Positions 32,066-41,523 of a DNA stretch of 64,000 nt are shown here, one piece after another. The stretch lies in NCBI GenBank assembly GCA_018223185.1, contig JAAEYW010000028.1:1-64000 (forward strand), read 5' to 3'. This stretch comes from Oceanospirillales bacterium (GTDB lineage Bacteria > Pseudomonadota > Gammaproteobacteria > Pseudomonadales > Balneatricaceae). The notes under the pieces were generated by a model. It did not search any database. It saw only the letters and a list, made by a program, of their open reading frames with translations, and was not told the DNA's origin. The stretch's first letter is position 1. Every line of letters begins with the position of its first letter. Both the position numbers and the translations under genes were made by a program.

Positions 32066-32815
32066 TTGACAGTTTCCCGTTTCTCTATTTGCAAGTGGTC
32101 AGTCCGGATGCTGCTGGCGCTGCTTTTGTTTCCTGTGCTGCTAGTGCTGGCACTGCGTTTTATCGATCCTGCGGTATGGATGTGGCAGATTCAGCGGGAT
32201 ATCAATCCGCCAAAAGGTTATCCTGCAGAAAGCCAGCATATCTGGGTGCCTCTGGAGCAGATCTCACCGGCAATGCAGCTGGCGGTTATTGCCTCTGAAG
32301 ATCAGAAGTTCCCGCTGCACTGGGGGCTGGATCTTGAATCAATAGCAGATGCTCTCAGTGACAATGAGGACGGTGGCAGGGTCAGAGGCGCCAGCACGCT
32401 GAGTCAGCAGACCGCGAAAAACCTGTTTCTCTGGCCGGCAAAGAGCTATCTGCGCAAAGGGCTTGAGGCGGGGCTGACGGTGTTGATGGAGACCTTGTGG
32501 AATAAGTCACGTATTCTTGAAGTCTATCTCAATATTGTTGAGTTTGGCCCCGGAATCTATGGTGTGGAGGCTGCCAGTCAGGCCTATTTTCATAAATCTG
32601 CGAAACGTCTTTCAACTATTGAAGCAGCGCGCTTAGCAGCGGTGTTGCCGAATCCTTATCAGATGAGTGTAACCCGCCCCAGCAACTATGTCTGGCAACG
32701 AATCCAGTGGATCACTAACCAGATGCGCTTGCTGGGCCCGGATCACTGGAATCCGGAAACCGGGTCAAACAGGGCTGATGCTCTGGCGCTCGGCACGTCA
32801 GCATTACAGGATTAA
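32066..32815 (+). CDS. mtgA: Monofunctional peptidoglycan glycosyltransferase MtgA
   Basis: A 249-residue GT51 enzyme that polymerises lipid II into glycan strands. One N-terminal membrane anchor '[19 protein letters not shown]' (about 15-33), then motif 1 '[17 protein letters not shown]' with the catalytic Glu, motif 2 '[16 protein letters not shown]', motif 3 '[32 protein letters not shown]' and '[32 protein letters not shown]'. The start is a TTG at 32066 with only a weak ribosome binding site; an in-frame ATG at 32108 lies directly at the membrane helix, so the TTG is preferred. Confidence 0.93.
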   Translation: MTVSRFSICKWSVRMLLALLLFPVLLVLALRFIDPAVWMWQIQRDINPPKGYPAESQHIWVPLEQISPAMQLAVIASEDQKFPLHWGLDLESIADALSDNEDGGRVRGASTLSQQTAKNLFLWPAKSYLRKGLEAGLTVLMETLWNKSRILEVYLNIVEFGPGIYGVEAASQAYFHKSAKRLSTIEAARLAAVLPNPYQMSVTRPSNYVWQRIQWITNQMRLLGPDHWNPETGSNRADALALGTSALQD

Positions 32816-32924
32816 AACTAAAATGTCTGTCAAACCAGAGATTCGGGTTTATTTTAAGTACGCCTTCGGCTGACAGGTTTAAATTGATAGCCAGCATATA
32901 CAGTGCCATTCGGCTTTCCCCGAC

Positions 32925-32953
32925 GTAAAAAAAACCGCCTTTAAGGCGGTTTC
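32925..32953 (-). terminator. Rho-independent terminator after metH
   Basis: A perfect AACCGCCT / AGGCGGTT stem with a TTA loop and a run of eight U's on the minus-strand RNA, 15 bp past the metH stop. It may also slow mtgA transcription from the other side. Confidence 0.9.
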
Positions 32954-32967
32954 TTCAACTCAGGCGA

Positions 32968-35900
32968 TCAGCTGTCATCCGGTTCGTAACCCAGGTTAGG
33001 CGATAGCCAGCGTTCTGCTTCGGTTTTCTCCATACCGGTTCGTTTAGCATAGGACTCCAGCTGATCTTCACCAATCTTGGCGACACCGAAATACTGTGAT
33101 TGTGGATGACTGAAATACCAGCCACTGACAGAGGAGGTCGGCAACATCGCATAACTATCAGTCAGCTGCATACCAATGCGGTTCTCCACATCCAGCAGCG
33201 ACCATAACAGTCCTTTTTCGGTATGCTCAGGGCAGGCCGGATAACCTGGCGCAGGACGGATACCCTGATATTTCTCTCTTATCAGGGCTTCATTATCGAG
33301 GTTCTCATCAGCCGCATACCCCCAGAACTCACGGCGGGTGCGTGCGTGCATATATTCGGCCAGCGCTTCGGCTAAACGGTCTGCCAGCGCTTTAACCATA
33401 ATGCTGTGATAATCATTATGATCCGCTTCATAGGCATCAATCATCGCCTGATCACCGATACCGGCGGTCACAGCGAAGGCTCCGAAGTAGTCGGCTTTAC
33501 CACTCTCCTTTGGCGCAATAAAGTCGGTGAGACACATATTCGCTTTGCCATCGGTTTTCTCAACCTGCTGGCGCAGATGATGGAGGTTCATCAGTACCTC
33601 TGTGCGACTGTCATCGGTATACAGCTCGATATCGTCATCGTCGACACTGTTGGCCGGGAACAGGCCGATTACGGCACGCGCTTCCAGCTTACGGTTATCA
33701 ATAATATCATTCAGCATCTGCTGCGCATCGTGAAACAGGCGGGTTGCCTCTTCACCTATAATCTCGTCAGTAAGGATGCGCGGGTAGCGTCCCGCCAGTT
33801 CCCATGAGTGGAAGAACGGAGTCCAGTCAATGTAGTCCCGCAGCTCATTGAGATCGATATTCTCAAAGGTCTGGATACCCGGTTGCGCGGGTACCGGTGG
33901 GGTGTAACTGTCCCAGTCAATACTGAACTTATTGGCCCGTGCGTGAATCAGTGAAACACGGCGCGCCTGACTCTGACGTTCAGCATAGCGCTGACGTACG
34001 GTTTCATAATCTTCCTGTATCTCTTTGACATACGCCGCTTTTCTCTCTTTTGACAGCAGGGTGCTGGCAACATTTACCGCTCGTGATGCATTGGTGACAT
34101 GCACCACCTGATCGCGGTTGTATGCCTGATCAATTTTCACTGCAGTATGTGCTTTAGAGGTGGTTGCACCACCAATCATCAGCGGGATACTAAAGCCCTG
34201 GCGCTCCATCTCTTTGGCCACATGGACCATCTCATCCAGAGACGGGGTGATCAGGCCAGACAAACCGATAATATCGACATTCTCTTCACGGGCGGTGCGC
34301 AGAATTTTCTCTGCCGGCACCATTACGCCCAGGTCGATAATTTCATAGTTATTACACTGAAGCACCACGCCAACGATGTTCTTACCGATATCGTGAACAT
34401 CACCTTTAACCGTAGCCATCAGGATCTTGCCAGCAGTTTCGCTGGCAGCTCCTGCTTTTTCCTCTTCGATAAAAGGCATCAGATAAGCGACTGCTTTCTT
34501 CATCACCCGTGCCGATTTAACGACCTGAGGCAGGAACATCTTGCCGGCACCGAACAGATCGCCCACCACGCCCATACCATCCATCAGCGGGCCTTCAATG
34601 ACCTGAATAGGGCGGTCATACAGATGGCGGCACTCTTCAACATCCTCATCAATATATTCGGCGATCCCTTTTACCAGTGAGTGAGAAAGGCGTTCCTGAA
34701 CCGGCAGACTGCGCCACTCCTGGGTTTTTTCCTCAACCTGGGCGCCATCACCGCGATATTTTTCAGCGATCGCCAGCAGGTTTTCGGTAGCGTCATCTGA
34801 GGTGTTAAGAATCACCGCCTCAACTGCAACCCGCAGCTCTTCGGGAAGATCATCGTAGATCGCCAGCTGACCGGCGTTAACGATCCCCATATCCATTCCT
34901 TGCTGAATGGCATGATAGAGAAAGACGCAGTGAATCGCTTCACGCACCGGGTTATTGCCCCTGAAAGAGAATGACACGTTAGATACGCCACCGGAGATCA
35001 TAGCGTAGGGCAGATTCTTCTTGATCCAGCCAGTGGCGCGAATAAAGTCCAGGGCATAGTTATTATGTTCATCAATACCGGTAGCCACGGCAAAAATGTT
35101 CGGGTCGAAGATAATATCTTCCGGCGGGAAACCGACCTTCTCAGTGAGCACTTTATATGAACGTTCACAGATCTGGATTTTGCGTTCTTCAGTATCCGCC
35201 TGGCCATCTTCGTCAAACGCCATTACCACAACGGCGGCGCCATAACGACGCAACAGGTTTGCCTGATAGATGAACTTGTCTTCACCCTCTTTGAGGCTGA
35301 TAGAGTTTACGACGCCTTTACCCTGAATACATTTCAGGCCTGCTTCGATCACCTCCCATTTAGAGGAGTCGATCATAATCGGCACCCTTGAGATATCAGG
35401 TTCTGAGGCGATCAGTGTCAGAAAGCGAACCATCGCAGCTTCTGCATCCAGCATACCCTCATCCATATTGATATCGATGATCTGAGCACCGTTTTCAACC
35501 TGTTGACGGGCAACATCCAGAGCAGTTTCGTAGTCTCCCTCTTTAATCAGGCGTTTGAACATTGCCGATCCGGTGACGTTAGTCCGCTCGCCGACGTTAA
35601 CAAACAGCGTATCTTTATTAATATTCTGTGGTTCCAGTCCTGACAAGCGGCACTCAACAGGGATCTCTGGAATCTGGCGGGGGGGGGACTCGTTGGCGGC
35701 ATTGCCCATCGCGGTAATGTGCGCAGGGGTCGTGCCACAGCAGCCGCCGATAATATTCAGGAATCCCGATTTTGCCCAGTCACGAATTTCAGCGGCCATC
35801 TGCTTGGGTGTTTCGTCATAGCCTCCAAAGGCGTTTGGCAGACCCGCATTAGGGTGAGCTGACACATAGGTATCAGCGATACGGGAAAGCTCTTCTACAT

Positions 35901-36684
35901 ACTGACGCAGCTCCTGTGGTCCCAGAGCACAGTTCAGGCCGATTGATATCGGCTTAATATGACGCACGGAGTTCCAGAACGCTTCCGTGGTCTGGCCGGA
36001 CAGGGTACGGCCCGAGGCATCCGTGATGGTACCGGAGATCATTACCGGCAAGCGCAGATTGTTGTCCTGAAAATACTGGTCGACAGCAAAGATGGCTGCT
36101 TTGGCATTCAGCGTATCAAAGATGGTTTCGATCAGAATGATATCGGCTCCACCTTTGATCAGACCGTCAACGGACTCGGTATACGCTTCAACCAGCTGAT
36201 CAAAACTGACATTACGGAATCCGGGATCGTTTACATCCGGTGAAATAGAGCAGGTACGGTTGGTGGGACCGAGAACACCGGCAACATAGCGGGGTCTGTC
36301 CGGAGTTTCAGCGGTAACCTCGTCAGCCACCTTTCGGGCCAGCTGCGCTGCAACCAGATTGATCTCATGACTGATCGATTCCATCTCATAATCAGCCATG
36401 GCGATAGCAGTCGCATTAAACGTATTGGTTTCGAGGATGTCGGCTCCGGCATCAAGATAGGCGCGATGGATAGAGCTGATAACATCAGGCTGTGTCAGTA
36501 CCAGCAGATCATTATTACCCTGCAGATCAACCTTCCAGTCGGCAAACCGGTCACCGCGAAAATCAGCTTCCTTCAGTTTACGATCCTGAATCATCGTACC
36601 CATACCGCCATCGAGAACCAGTATACGTTCTGACAGGGCTTGTTTCAGTTGAGGTGTTTTATCTACAGAAGTATGTGCCGACAC
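32968..36684 (-). CDS. metH: Cobalamin-dependent methionine synthase
   Basis: A full-length 1238-residue MetH. N-terminal homocysteine domain with zinc ligands in 'GLNCALGP' (about 250) and '[12 protein letters not shown]' (about 312); folate domain '[21 protein letters not shown]' (from about 355); cobalamin domain with '[17 protein letters not shown]' (His near 762, the axial ligand) and '[20 protein letters not shown]'; C-terminal AdoMet reactivation domain with '[19 protein letters not shown]'. It regenerates methionine and tetrahydrofolate. The start is a GTG at 36684 with TAGG 7 nt upstream. I see no cobalamin or SAH riboswitch in the 300-bp leader. Confidence 0.97.
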   Translation of the reverse strand: MSAHTSVDKTPQLKQALSERILVLDGGMGTMIQDRKLKEADFRGDRFADWKVDLQGNNDLLVLTQPDVISSIHRAYLDAGADILETNTFNATAIAMADYEMESISHEINLVAAQLARKVADEVTAETPDRPRYVAGVLGPTNRTCSISPDVNDPGFRNVSFDQLVEAYTESVDGLIKGGADIILIETIFDTLNAKAAIFAVDQYFQDNNLRLPVMISGTITDASGRTLSGQTTEAFWNSVRHIKPISIGLNCALGPQELRQYVEELSRIADTYVSAHPNAGLPNAFGGYDETPKQMAAEIRDWAKSGFLNIIGGCCGTTPAHITAMGNAANESPPRQIPEIPVECRLSGLEPQNINKDTLFVNVGERTNVTGSAMFKRLIKEGDYETALDVARQQVENGAQIIDINMDEGMLDAEAAMVRFLTLIASEPDISRVPIMIDSSKWEVIEAGLKCIQGKGVVNSISLKEGEDKFIYQANLLRRYGAAVVVMAFDEDGQADTEERKIQICERSYKVLTEKVGFPPEDIIFDPNIFAVATGIDEHNNYALDFIRATGWIKKNLPYAMISGGVSNVSFSFRGNNPVREAIHCVFLYHAIQQGMDMGIVNAGQLAIYDDLPEELRVAVEAVILNTSDDATENLLAIAEKYRGDGAQVEEKTQEWRSLPVQERLSHSLVKGIAEYIDEDVEECRHLYDRPIQVIEGPLMDGMGVVGDLFGAGKMFLPQVVKSARVMKKAVAYLMPFIEEEKAGAASETAGKILMATVKGDVHDIGKNIVGVVLQCNNYEIIDLGVMVPAEKILRTAREENVDIIGLSGLITPSLDEMVHVAKEMERQGFSIPLMIGGATTSKAHTAVKIDQAYNRDQVVHVTNASRAVNVASTLLSKERKAAYVKEIQEDYETVRQRYAERQSQARRVSLIHARANKFSIDWDSYTPPVPAQPGIQTFENIDLNELRDYIDWTPFFHSWELAGRYPRILTDEIIGEEATRLFHDAQQMLNDIIDNRKLEARAVIGLFPANSVDDDDIELYTDDSRTEVLMNLHHLRQQVEKTDGKANMCLTDFIAPKESGKADYFGAFAVTAGIGDQAMIDAYEADHNDYHSIMVKALADRLAEALAEYMHARTRREFWGYAADENLDNEALIREKYQGIRPAPGYPACPEHTEKGLLWSLLDVENRIGMQLTDSYAMLPTSSVSGWYFSHPQSQYFGVAKIGEDQLESYAKRTGMEKTEAERWLSPNLGYEPDDS

Positions 36685-36992
36685 GTGTAAACCTACTAAT
36701 AACCTATTGTAAAGGCGGCTATTTTAACCAATTTATCGGCCTTGTGGGTGAGTTAGGCTCACTTGATGATGAATTATATTTGTTTTGTCCTGCACAGACC
36801 GCTTATTAGCGGGCTTTTTGGGGGGGATATCGACCTGAGAGACCGGTAGGGTAAGGACTGGCTGTAAGGCTTGGGAAATAAATTACAAGCGATCTAAGAC
36901 CACGTAGTGACGTATAAAAAGAAAACCCGTTCAGTCGCTATGAATGAGACTGAGCGGATTTAGCATGATTGGCTGATGCTGATGCTCTGAGA
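36685..36992. other. Intergenic region upstream of metH
   Basis: About 310 bp. It holds the metH promoter region and the terminator of the iron-permease operon at its right end. A weak hairpin (CCGCT/AGCGG, 36799-36812, followed by GGGCTTTTT) has no gene upstream on the plus strand to terminate. No riboswitch pattern recognised. Confidence 0.5.
36916..36963 (-). terminator. Terminator of the cupredoxin/FTR1 operon
   Basis: On the minus strand, a CCGCTCAGTC / GACTGAACGG stem (one G-U pair) with flanking A/T extension and a TTTTCTTTTT tail, 30 bp past the FTR1 stop. Confidence 0.8.
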
Positions 36993-37820
36993 TTAAACCT
37001 CTGAAGCGTGTAACCTGTGCTCAGCACGACGACTCACCCAGCACATGCCTGTGAGAATGCTGCATAGCGTGACCACATAAAAGGTCAGATGAATAGCCGT
37101 TGGTCGCTCCTGATAACCGATCAGAATATGCAGTAGCTGGCCAAAGATAGATTTCTCCGAGAGCAGATAGCCACTATCCCAGAGGGGGGCCTGATAGGGT
37201 AAAACATCCGCCTGCATCAGATACCCGGCGGCAGATGCAGCCAGACCTGATGCGAGCAACAAAATCATCCAGCCGGTAAACTGAAACAGTCGACCGGTAG
37301 GTATACGAAGTAATCCGCTATAGATCAGGCGCCCCACCAGAATACCGCTGATAACCCCGATGATGCTTCCTGTCATCATTGAATTTGCCGAGCTGCCACT
37401 GGCTGTCACGCTGTACATAAACAGGACAACTTCAGAGCCCTCACGTAATACGGCCATGCCAGCAGCGACTGCAAGGAAATAAAGAGGCAGTGAACCATCA
37501 GTTATTCTGGCGCTGACATTTTTCATGTGGGCAACCAGTTCCCGGGCGTGATGTGACATCCAGATGTTGTGCCAGGCCAGCATCACGACTGCCACCAGAA
37601 GAATAGTGGCATTCATCAACTCCTGACCCGTACCTTCGAAAGCACTGGTGATGGAGCTGGCGAATAGTGCGACTACGCAGGCTCCGGCCAGTCCCGCCAA
37701 AAGGCCTGCACCAATCCAAAAGGTCCGGCGGGGAAGGCCGCAGGTTGCGGCCAGCAAAATACTGACAATCAACGCAGCTTCCAGCACTTCACGAAATACA
37801 ATAATGGCCGAACTCAACAC
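36993..37820 (-). CDS. FTR1-family iron permease
   Basis: A 275-residue membrane protein with seven predicted helices and the two REXXE-type iron motifs of the Ftr1/EfeU family: 'FREVLEAALIV' (residues about 9-19) and 'LREGSEVVLFMY' (about 127-138). It transports iron across the inner membrane, using ferric iron made by a periplasmic ferroxidase partner. The start is GTG at 37820 with GAGG 7 nt upstream. It lies 20 bp downstream of a periplasmic cupredoxin-like gene that carries a Fur box, so the pair forms an iron-regulated operon. There is no EfeO M75 domain, EfeB peroxidase, P19 protein or ferredoxin gene nearby. Confidence 0.92.
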   Translation of the reverse strand: MLSSAIIVFREVLEAALIVSILLAATCGLPRRTFWIGAGLLAGLAGACVVALFASSITSAFEGTGQELMNATILLVAVVMLAWHNIWMSHHARELVAHMKNVSARITDGSLPLYFLAVAAGMAVLREGSEVVLFMYSVTASGSSANSMMTGSIIGVISGILVGRLIYSGLLRIPTGRLFQFTGWMILLLASGLAASAAGYLMQADVLPYQAPLWDSGYLLSEKSIFGQLLHILIGYQERPTAIHLTFYVVTLCSILTGMCWVSRRAEHRLHASEV

Positions 37821-37840
37821 AGGTCTACCTCAGCAAAAAA

Positions 37841-38161
37841 TTACTTGACGATCAGAACGCCTTTCGCGGTGTCTTCGTGGAATTCGCCAACAAACTCATA
37901 ACGACCCGGTTCAAACGGTCCAACCATAATAGATGCTTTACTGTTACCCGGAATTACTTTTTCCAGGGTGAAGTCTTCACCTTCAAACTCTTCAGGTGTC
38001 GCGTCTTCGTTGGACACAATCAGTTTAACCCGCTGATTAGCCGGTATGGTAATTTCAGCAGGGGAGAACATATGATCTTTAATCGAAATGTCAAAACGGG
38101 TTTCTGCGGCCATTACTGTCGTTGATGTGACAAACAGGGCTGCAATTAGCAATTCTTTCAT
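37841..38161 (-). CDS. Periplasmic cupredoxin-domain protein, FTR1 partner (FtrB-like)
   Basis: 106 residues: signal peptide 'MKELLIAALFVTSTTVMA' and a compact beta-sandwich, 'ETRFDISIKDHMFSPAEITIPANQRVKLIVSNEDATPEEFEGEDFTLEKVIPG' with 'GPFEPGRYEFVGEFHEDTAKGVLIV' at the end. It fits the cupredoxin-1 family found beside FTR1 permeases (FtrB of the Bordetella/Brucella FtrABCD system; recalled). The classical blue-copper cysteine is absent; the histidines in 'DHMF' and 'EFHED' and acidic residues ('EEFEGEDF') could bind copper or iron instead. GAGG at 7-nt spacing supports the ATG at 38161. The proposed role is to oxidise or deliver iron to the permease. Confidence 0.85.
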   Translation of the reverse strand: MKELLIAALFVTSTTVMAAETRFDISIKDHMFSPAEITIPANQRVKLIVSNEDATPEEFEGEDFTLEKVIPGNSKASIMVGPFEPGRYEFVGEFHEDTAKGVLIVK

Positions 38162-38188
38162 AAGAGAACCTCAGTAATTAACTAGCTT

Positions 38189-38210
38189 CTTAATAATAAT
38201 GATTATCATA
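38189..38210 (-). promoter_or_regulatory. Fur box upstream of the iron-uptake operon
   Basis: The minus strand reads TATATGATAATCATTATTATT, which contains GATAATCATTAT, the core of the 19-bp Fur consensus (12 consecutive matches, about 14 of 19 overall). It lies 28-49 bp upstream of the cupredoxin start, where Fe-Fur binding would block the promoter. Confidence 0.85.
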
Positions 38211-38520
38211 TAGATTCGCAAAAGCAAGTGCAATATCCCTCAAAAAGAGGGCTTATTCTGGTAAGAGGTGAGTGTTTACGGGTTAACTAACTGATTAATA
38301 TGAATGTGGCTTTCCGCTATTGCCCCTGAAAGGTCGTTATATATGGTTCATCTTTATGCTGCTGTCAGATAAATCACTTAAAATTTTGAAATATACTGGT
38401 ACAATTGCTGCCGAACATAGGTAATCAAAAGCGTAACCTTAGTTATGTTTAAGCTTACCTTATTCTGAATCAAAAATTCAGACGTATAGATTCAGATCGA
38501 TAAAACAGATCTGAATACTG
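38211..38520. other. Intergenic region between the iron operon and the panD leader
   Basis: About 310 bp between divergent genes, AT-rich. It should hold the panD promoter. No repeat, gene or known operator recognised. Confidence 0.5.
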
Positions 38521-38659
38521 TTCCACAGTGTGACTGGGAAGAGGCTGCAACTGTGGCGTGGTGCCGGTAATCTCTATATGACAGATTACGGGTGAGGATA
38601 TGCTGAATTTTTTCAGCAAGGTGATAGTCCGGTGGATCCGGCTAGTTGAGAGTCAGGTC
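38521..38659 (+). ncRNA. Candidate structured 5' leader RNA of panD
   Basis: Several helices are visible. GTAATCT / AGATTAC (38567-38573 with 38583-38589, extendable by CC/GG) is followed by GCTGAA / TTCAGC with a TTTT loop (38602-38617) and CCGG / CCGG with flanking AG/CT (38627-38643). TGACT (38531-38535) can pair with AGTCA (38651-38655), closing the three hairpins into one multibranch element that ends at the AGG ribosome-binding site of panD. An alternative helix, CCACAG / CTGTGG (38523-38528 with 38551-38556), overlaps it in space and could compete. The layout suggests a translational switch or autoregulatory leader. It does not match any riboswitch consensus I can recall. Confidence 0.45.
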
Positions 38660-38666
38660 ATTAAAT

Positions 38667-39101
38667 ATGCTGCAAACATTCTTAAAAGCAAAACTGCACC
38701 GGGTTACGGTTACTCATGCGGAGCTTCACTATGAAGGCTCCTGCGCCATTGATGGTGTATTACTCGAACGCTCCGGTATTAAGGAGTACGAGCAGATACA
38801 TATCTACAACATCAATAATGGTGAGCGATTCACGACTTACGCAATTCGTGGCGAAGATAACAGTGGAATTATTTCGGTAAATGGCGCAGCGGCGCACCGG
38901 GCCTCTAAAGGAGATCTGCTGATTATCTGTTCTTATGTACAACTGAATGAGCAGGAAGCGGAAAGCTTTCAGCCAACTCTGTGTTACTTCGAGAATGCAA
39001 AGAATGAAAATGATGCTCACCGTGTCAGTGATGAAGAGCTACATCAGCGTAATGTTATGACTGGTATTAAGAACAGTATCGCAGTACAGGAAAATAACTG
39101 A
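38667..39101 (+). CDS. panD: Aspartate 1-decarboxylase precursor
   Basis: PanD makes beta-alanine from aspartate for pantothenate and coenzyme A. The sequence starts '[29 protein letters not shown]'; self-cleavage between Gly24 and Ser25 yields the pyruvoyl cofactor. Later motifs are '[13 protein letters not shown]' and '[25 protein letters not shown]' with the Thr-Tyr and Asn-Gly residues of the active site. From the ATG at 38667 it has 144 residues, about 18 longer at the C-terminus than E. coli PanD. An in-frame TTG at 38646 would overlap the leader helix and is rejected. No panB or panC is adjacent. Confidence 0.95.
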   Translation: MLQTFLKAKLHRVTVTHAELHYEGSCAIDGVLLERSGIKEYEQIHIYNINNGERFTTYAIRGEDNSGIISVNGAAAHRASKGDLLIICSYVQLNEQEAESFQPTLCYFENAKNENDAHRVSDEELHQRNVMTGIKNSIAVQENN

Positions 39102-39128
39102 TTCGCGTTGCGGGGTCAGACGCTGCTT

Positions 39129-39155
39129 AAAGCTGCCTTTTGGCAGCTTTTTTTA
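39129..39155 (+). terminator. Rho-independent terminator after panD
   Basis: An AAAGCTGCC / GGCAGCTTT stem with a TTTT loop and T7 tail, 28 bp past the panD stop. Confidence 0.92.
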
Positions 39156-39194
39156 TTCCTTTTTGAACTTTTTGACAAACACGCAAACATAAAG

Positions 39195-39206
39195 ATTGTC
39201 GACAAT
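39195..39206. promoter_or_regulatory. Palindromic operator 1 upstream of prpE
   Basis: A perfect 12-bp palindrome, ATTGTCGACAAT. It begins 17 bp after a TTGACA, so it sits at the expected -10 position, a repressor location. Short palindromes of this type are bound by GntR-family regulators of propionate genes (from memory, not checked). Confidence 0.55.
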
Positions 39207-39277
39207 TGATCTGTGTCATTATTTTATGTTGCCGAAAATGGTTAGAAAATAGCTATTTATTATGATGTGCTCTCAGT

Positions 39278-39289
39278 ATCGTAGACAAT
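39278..39289. promoter_or_regulatory. Palindromic operator 2 upstream of prpE
   Basis: ATCGTAGACAAT matches operator 1 at 10 of 12 positions and lies 83 bp downstream of it, 150 bp before the prpE start. A second imperfect site suggests cooperative binding or looping. Confidence 0.4.
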
Positions 39290-39438
39290 TTAGCCTTTTG
39301 TAGTAGTTTATTTTTGCTATATCTCAGTTAGAGTGTGTCACATGAGGCTTCACCTGCAGATAACAATGATAGGCCTATAAAAAGCAGGTGTTGCCGGTCT
39401 GAAACATATAATAACGGTTACAGCGAAGGGCCAGTGCT

Positions 39439-41328
39439 ATGTCATATAAAGAAGAATACAGAAGATCAATAGAAACTCCGGAGGCTTTCTGGGCAGAGAA
39501 GGCTGAAGCGATCAAGTGGTTTAAGGCACCTGAGACGATCCTGAGTAAAGATGAGAATGGCATTGATCGCTGGTTTGCAGATGGTGAGCTGAATACAGCT
39601 TATCTGGCACTGGACTACCATGTTGAGAGCGGTCGCGGTGATCAGGATGCTCTGATCTATGATTCTCCTGTTACAGACACCCGGCAACGTTATACATATT
39701 CTGAGCTGCGTGATGCGGTAGCGAAATTTGCTGGTGTTCTGAAAGCTCAGGGGGTAGAGAAGGGCGACCGCGTTGTTATCTATATGCCGATGATCGCAGA
39801 AGCTGTTATTGCTATGCTGGGGGTGGCCCGCCTGGGTGCAATCCACTCTGTCGTCTTCGGGGGCTTCGCGCCACATGAGCTGGCTGTTCGAATTGATGAT
39901 GCAGAGCCAAAAGTCGTGGTTACCTCATCCTGTGGTATTGAAATTGCCAAAGTGATCGAATATAAGCCGCTGCTGGATGAAGCGATTGAGAAGTCAGCGC
40001 ATAAGCCTGACAGTTGTATTGTTTTTCAGCGCTCGCAGGTTAGCGCATCCATGATCGAAGGTCGTGATATCGACTGGGCTGAAGCGGTTGCCTCTGCTGA
40101 ACCGGCAGACTGCACCCCGGTCAAAGCCACCGATCCGCTTTATATTCTCTATACCTCCGGCACAACCGGCAAGCCTAAGGGTGTGGTTCGGGATAACGGC
40201 GGTCATGCGGTCGCACTGAAATACAGCATGAAAGCGATATACAACATGGAGCCAGGCGAAGTGTTCTGGGCTGCGTCTGATGTTGGCTGGGTTGTGGGTC
40301 ACTCCTACATCGTTTACGGTCCGCTGTTGGCAGGCTGCACCACCATCGTTTACGAAGGTAAGCCGATCAAAACACCGGATGCCGGCGCGTTCTGGCGAGT
40401 CTGTGAAGAGTATGGTGCCAAAGCGCTGTTTGCCGCACCAACCGCGTTCCGGGCGATCAAAAAAGAGGATCCTGATTCTGAACTCCTGAAACAGTATGAT
40501 CTGAGTAAACTGGAAACTATCTTTATGGCGGGTGAGCGACTTGATCCGCCAACTTACCACTGGACCAAAGATACCCTGGGTAAACCGGTGATTGATCACT
40601 GGTGGCAGACTGAAACCGGCTGGGCAATCTGCGGCAACCTGACCGGTGTGGAAATGCTGGAGCCCAAACCGGGGTCTGCAACCGTTCCGGTCAGCGGATT
40701 TAATATTCAGATTCTTGATCATGAGGGTAACGAACTGCCCAATGGAGAGCAGGGCAATATCGCTATTAAGCTGCCACTGCCTCCAAGCTGCCTGCCAACA
40801 GTATGGGGTGACTTCGAACGTTTCCGCACCGGTTATCTGTCAGAGTTTCCGGGCTACTACTGCTCCGGAGATGGCGGCTATAAAGATGAAGATGGCTATG
40901 TGTTCATCATGGGCCGAACCGACGATGTGATCAACGTAGCAGGCCACCGCCTCTCGACCGGTGAGATGGAAGAGATCGTTGCTGATCATCCGGCAGTCGC
41001 TGAATGTGCGGTTATCGGTATTAATGACCCGCTTAAAGGTCAGCAGCCAATTGGTCTGGTGCTGCTGAAAAACGGTGTCGAAATCGACGATGCACAGATT
41101 GAGGCAGAGCTGGTAGCGATGGTGCGTAAGGAGATCGGTGCCGTTGCCTGCTTCCGGCGTGCGATTGTTGTTCAGCGCCTGCCAAAAACCCGTTCCGGTA
41201 AAATCCTGCGCAAACTATTGCGTCAGATCGCTGATGGTCAGGACTACACTGTACCCTCAACCATCGATGATCCGGCTTCTCTGCCAGAGATTCAGGAGAT
41301 TATGGGACGCAACGGTCTGGTAAGCTGA
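39439..41328 (+). CDS. prpE: Propionate--CoA ligase
   Basis: A 629-residue adenylate-forming enzyme of the Acs/PrpE group. ATP motif 'YILYTSGTTGKPKGVVRDNGGH' (residues about 233-254), 'DVGWVVGHSYIVYGPLLAGCTTIVYEGKP', 'WWQTETGW' and the C-terminal 'LPKTRSGKILRKLLRQIA' whose lysine (about 588) is the acetylation-controlled residue of this family. The 'GGHAVALKYSM' segment is typical of PrpE rather than Acs. It activates propionate, for example from odd-chain fatty acids or propanoate derived from DMSP. No prpB, prpC or prpD lies beside it. Two palindromes upstream suggest specific control. Confidence 0.92.
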   Translation: MSYKEEYRRSIETPEAFWAEKAEAIKWFKAPETILSKDENGIDRWFADGELNTAYLALDYHVESGRGDQDALIYDSPVTDTRQRYTYSELRDAVAKFAGVLKAQGVEKGDRVVIYMPMIAEAVIAMLGVARLGAIHSVVFGGFAPHELAVRIDDAEPKVVVTSSCGIEIAKVIEYKPLLDEAIEKSAHKPDSCIVFQRSQVSASMIEGRDIDWAEAVASAEPADCTPVKATDPLYILYTSGTTGKPKGVVRDNGGHAVALKYSMKAIYNMEPGEVFWAASDVGWVVGHSYIVYGPLLAGCTTIVYEGKPIKTPDAGAFWRVCEEYGAKALFAAPTAFRAIKKEDPDSELLKQYDLSKLETIFMAGERLDPPTYHWTKDTLGKPVIDHWWQTETGWAICGNLTGVEMLEPKPGSATVPVSGFNIQILDHEGNELPNGEQGNIAIKLPLPPSCLPTVWGDFERFRTGYLSEFPGYYCSGDGGYKDEDGYVFIMGRTDDVINVAGHRLSTGEMEEIVADHPAVAECAVIGINDPLKGQQPIGLVLLKNGVEIDDAQIEAELVAMVRKEIGAVACFRRAIVVQRLPKTRSGKILRKLLRQIADGQDYTVPSTIDDPASLPEIQEIMGRNGLVS

Positions 41329-41355
41329 TACAGCTGATTGATGTTTTACTACCTT

Positions 41356-41381
41356 CAGGCAGCCGTCAGGCTGCCTTTTTT
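41356..41381 (+). terminator. Rho-independent terminator after prpE
   Basis: A GGCAGCC / GGCTGCC stem with a GTCA loop and T6, 29 bp past the prpE stop. It marks the left boundary of the accessory region. Confidence 0.92.
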
Positions 41382-41523
41382 GTGTCTTTTAAATCTGTCA
41401 GAGGGGCTCGAATGGAATAAAACTGATAACTTACTACGTTGTGGGATTTTCAATTAAGCTGATAGCAAGCTTCAGCGATGCACAATAATCGAATCTCAGC
41501 ACACTCTCTGTAAAAGGGTTCCT

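Larger units (their letters stand above)
39102..39438. other. Intergenic region upstream of prpE
   Basis: Holds the panD terminator, a TTGACA element (39172-39177), and two related palindromes at 39195-39206 and 39278-39289. The rest is AT-rich with no gene. Confidence 0.55.

Noticed and set aside
36685-36915. Possible cobalamin or SAH riboswitch in the metH leader
   Set aside because: No cobalamin-box (GCCACTG) or SAH-riboswitch-like core could be read on the minus strand.
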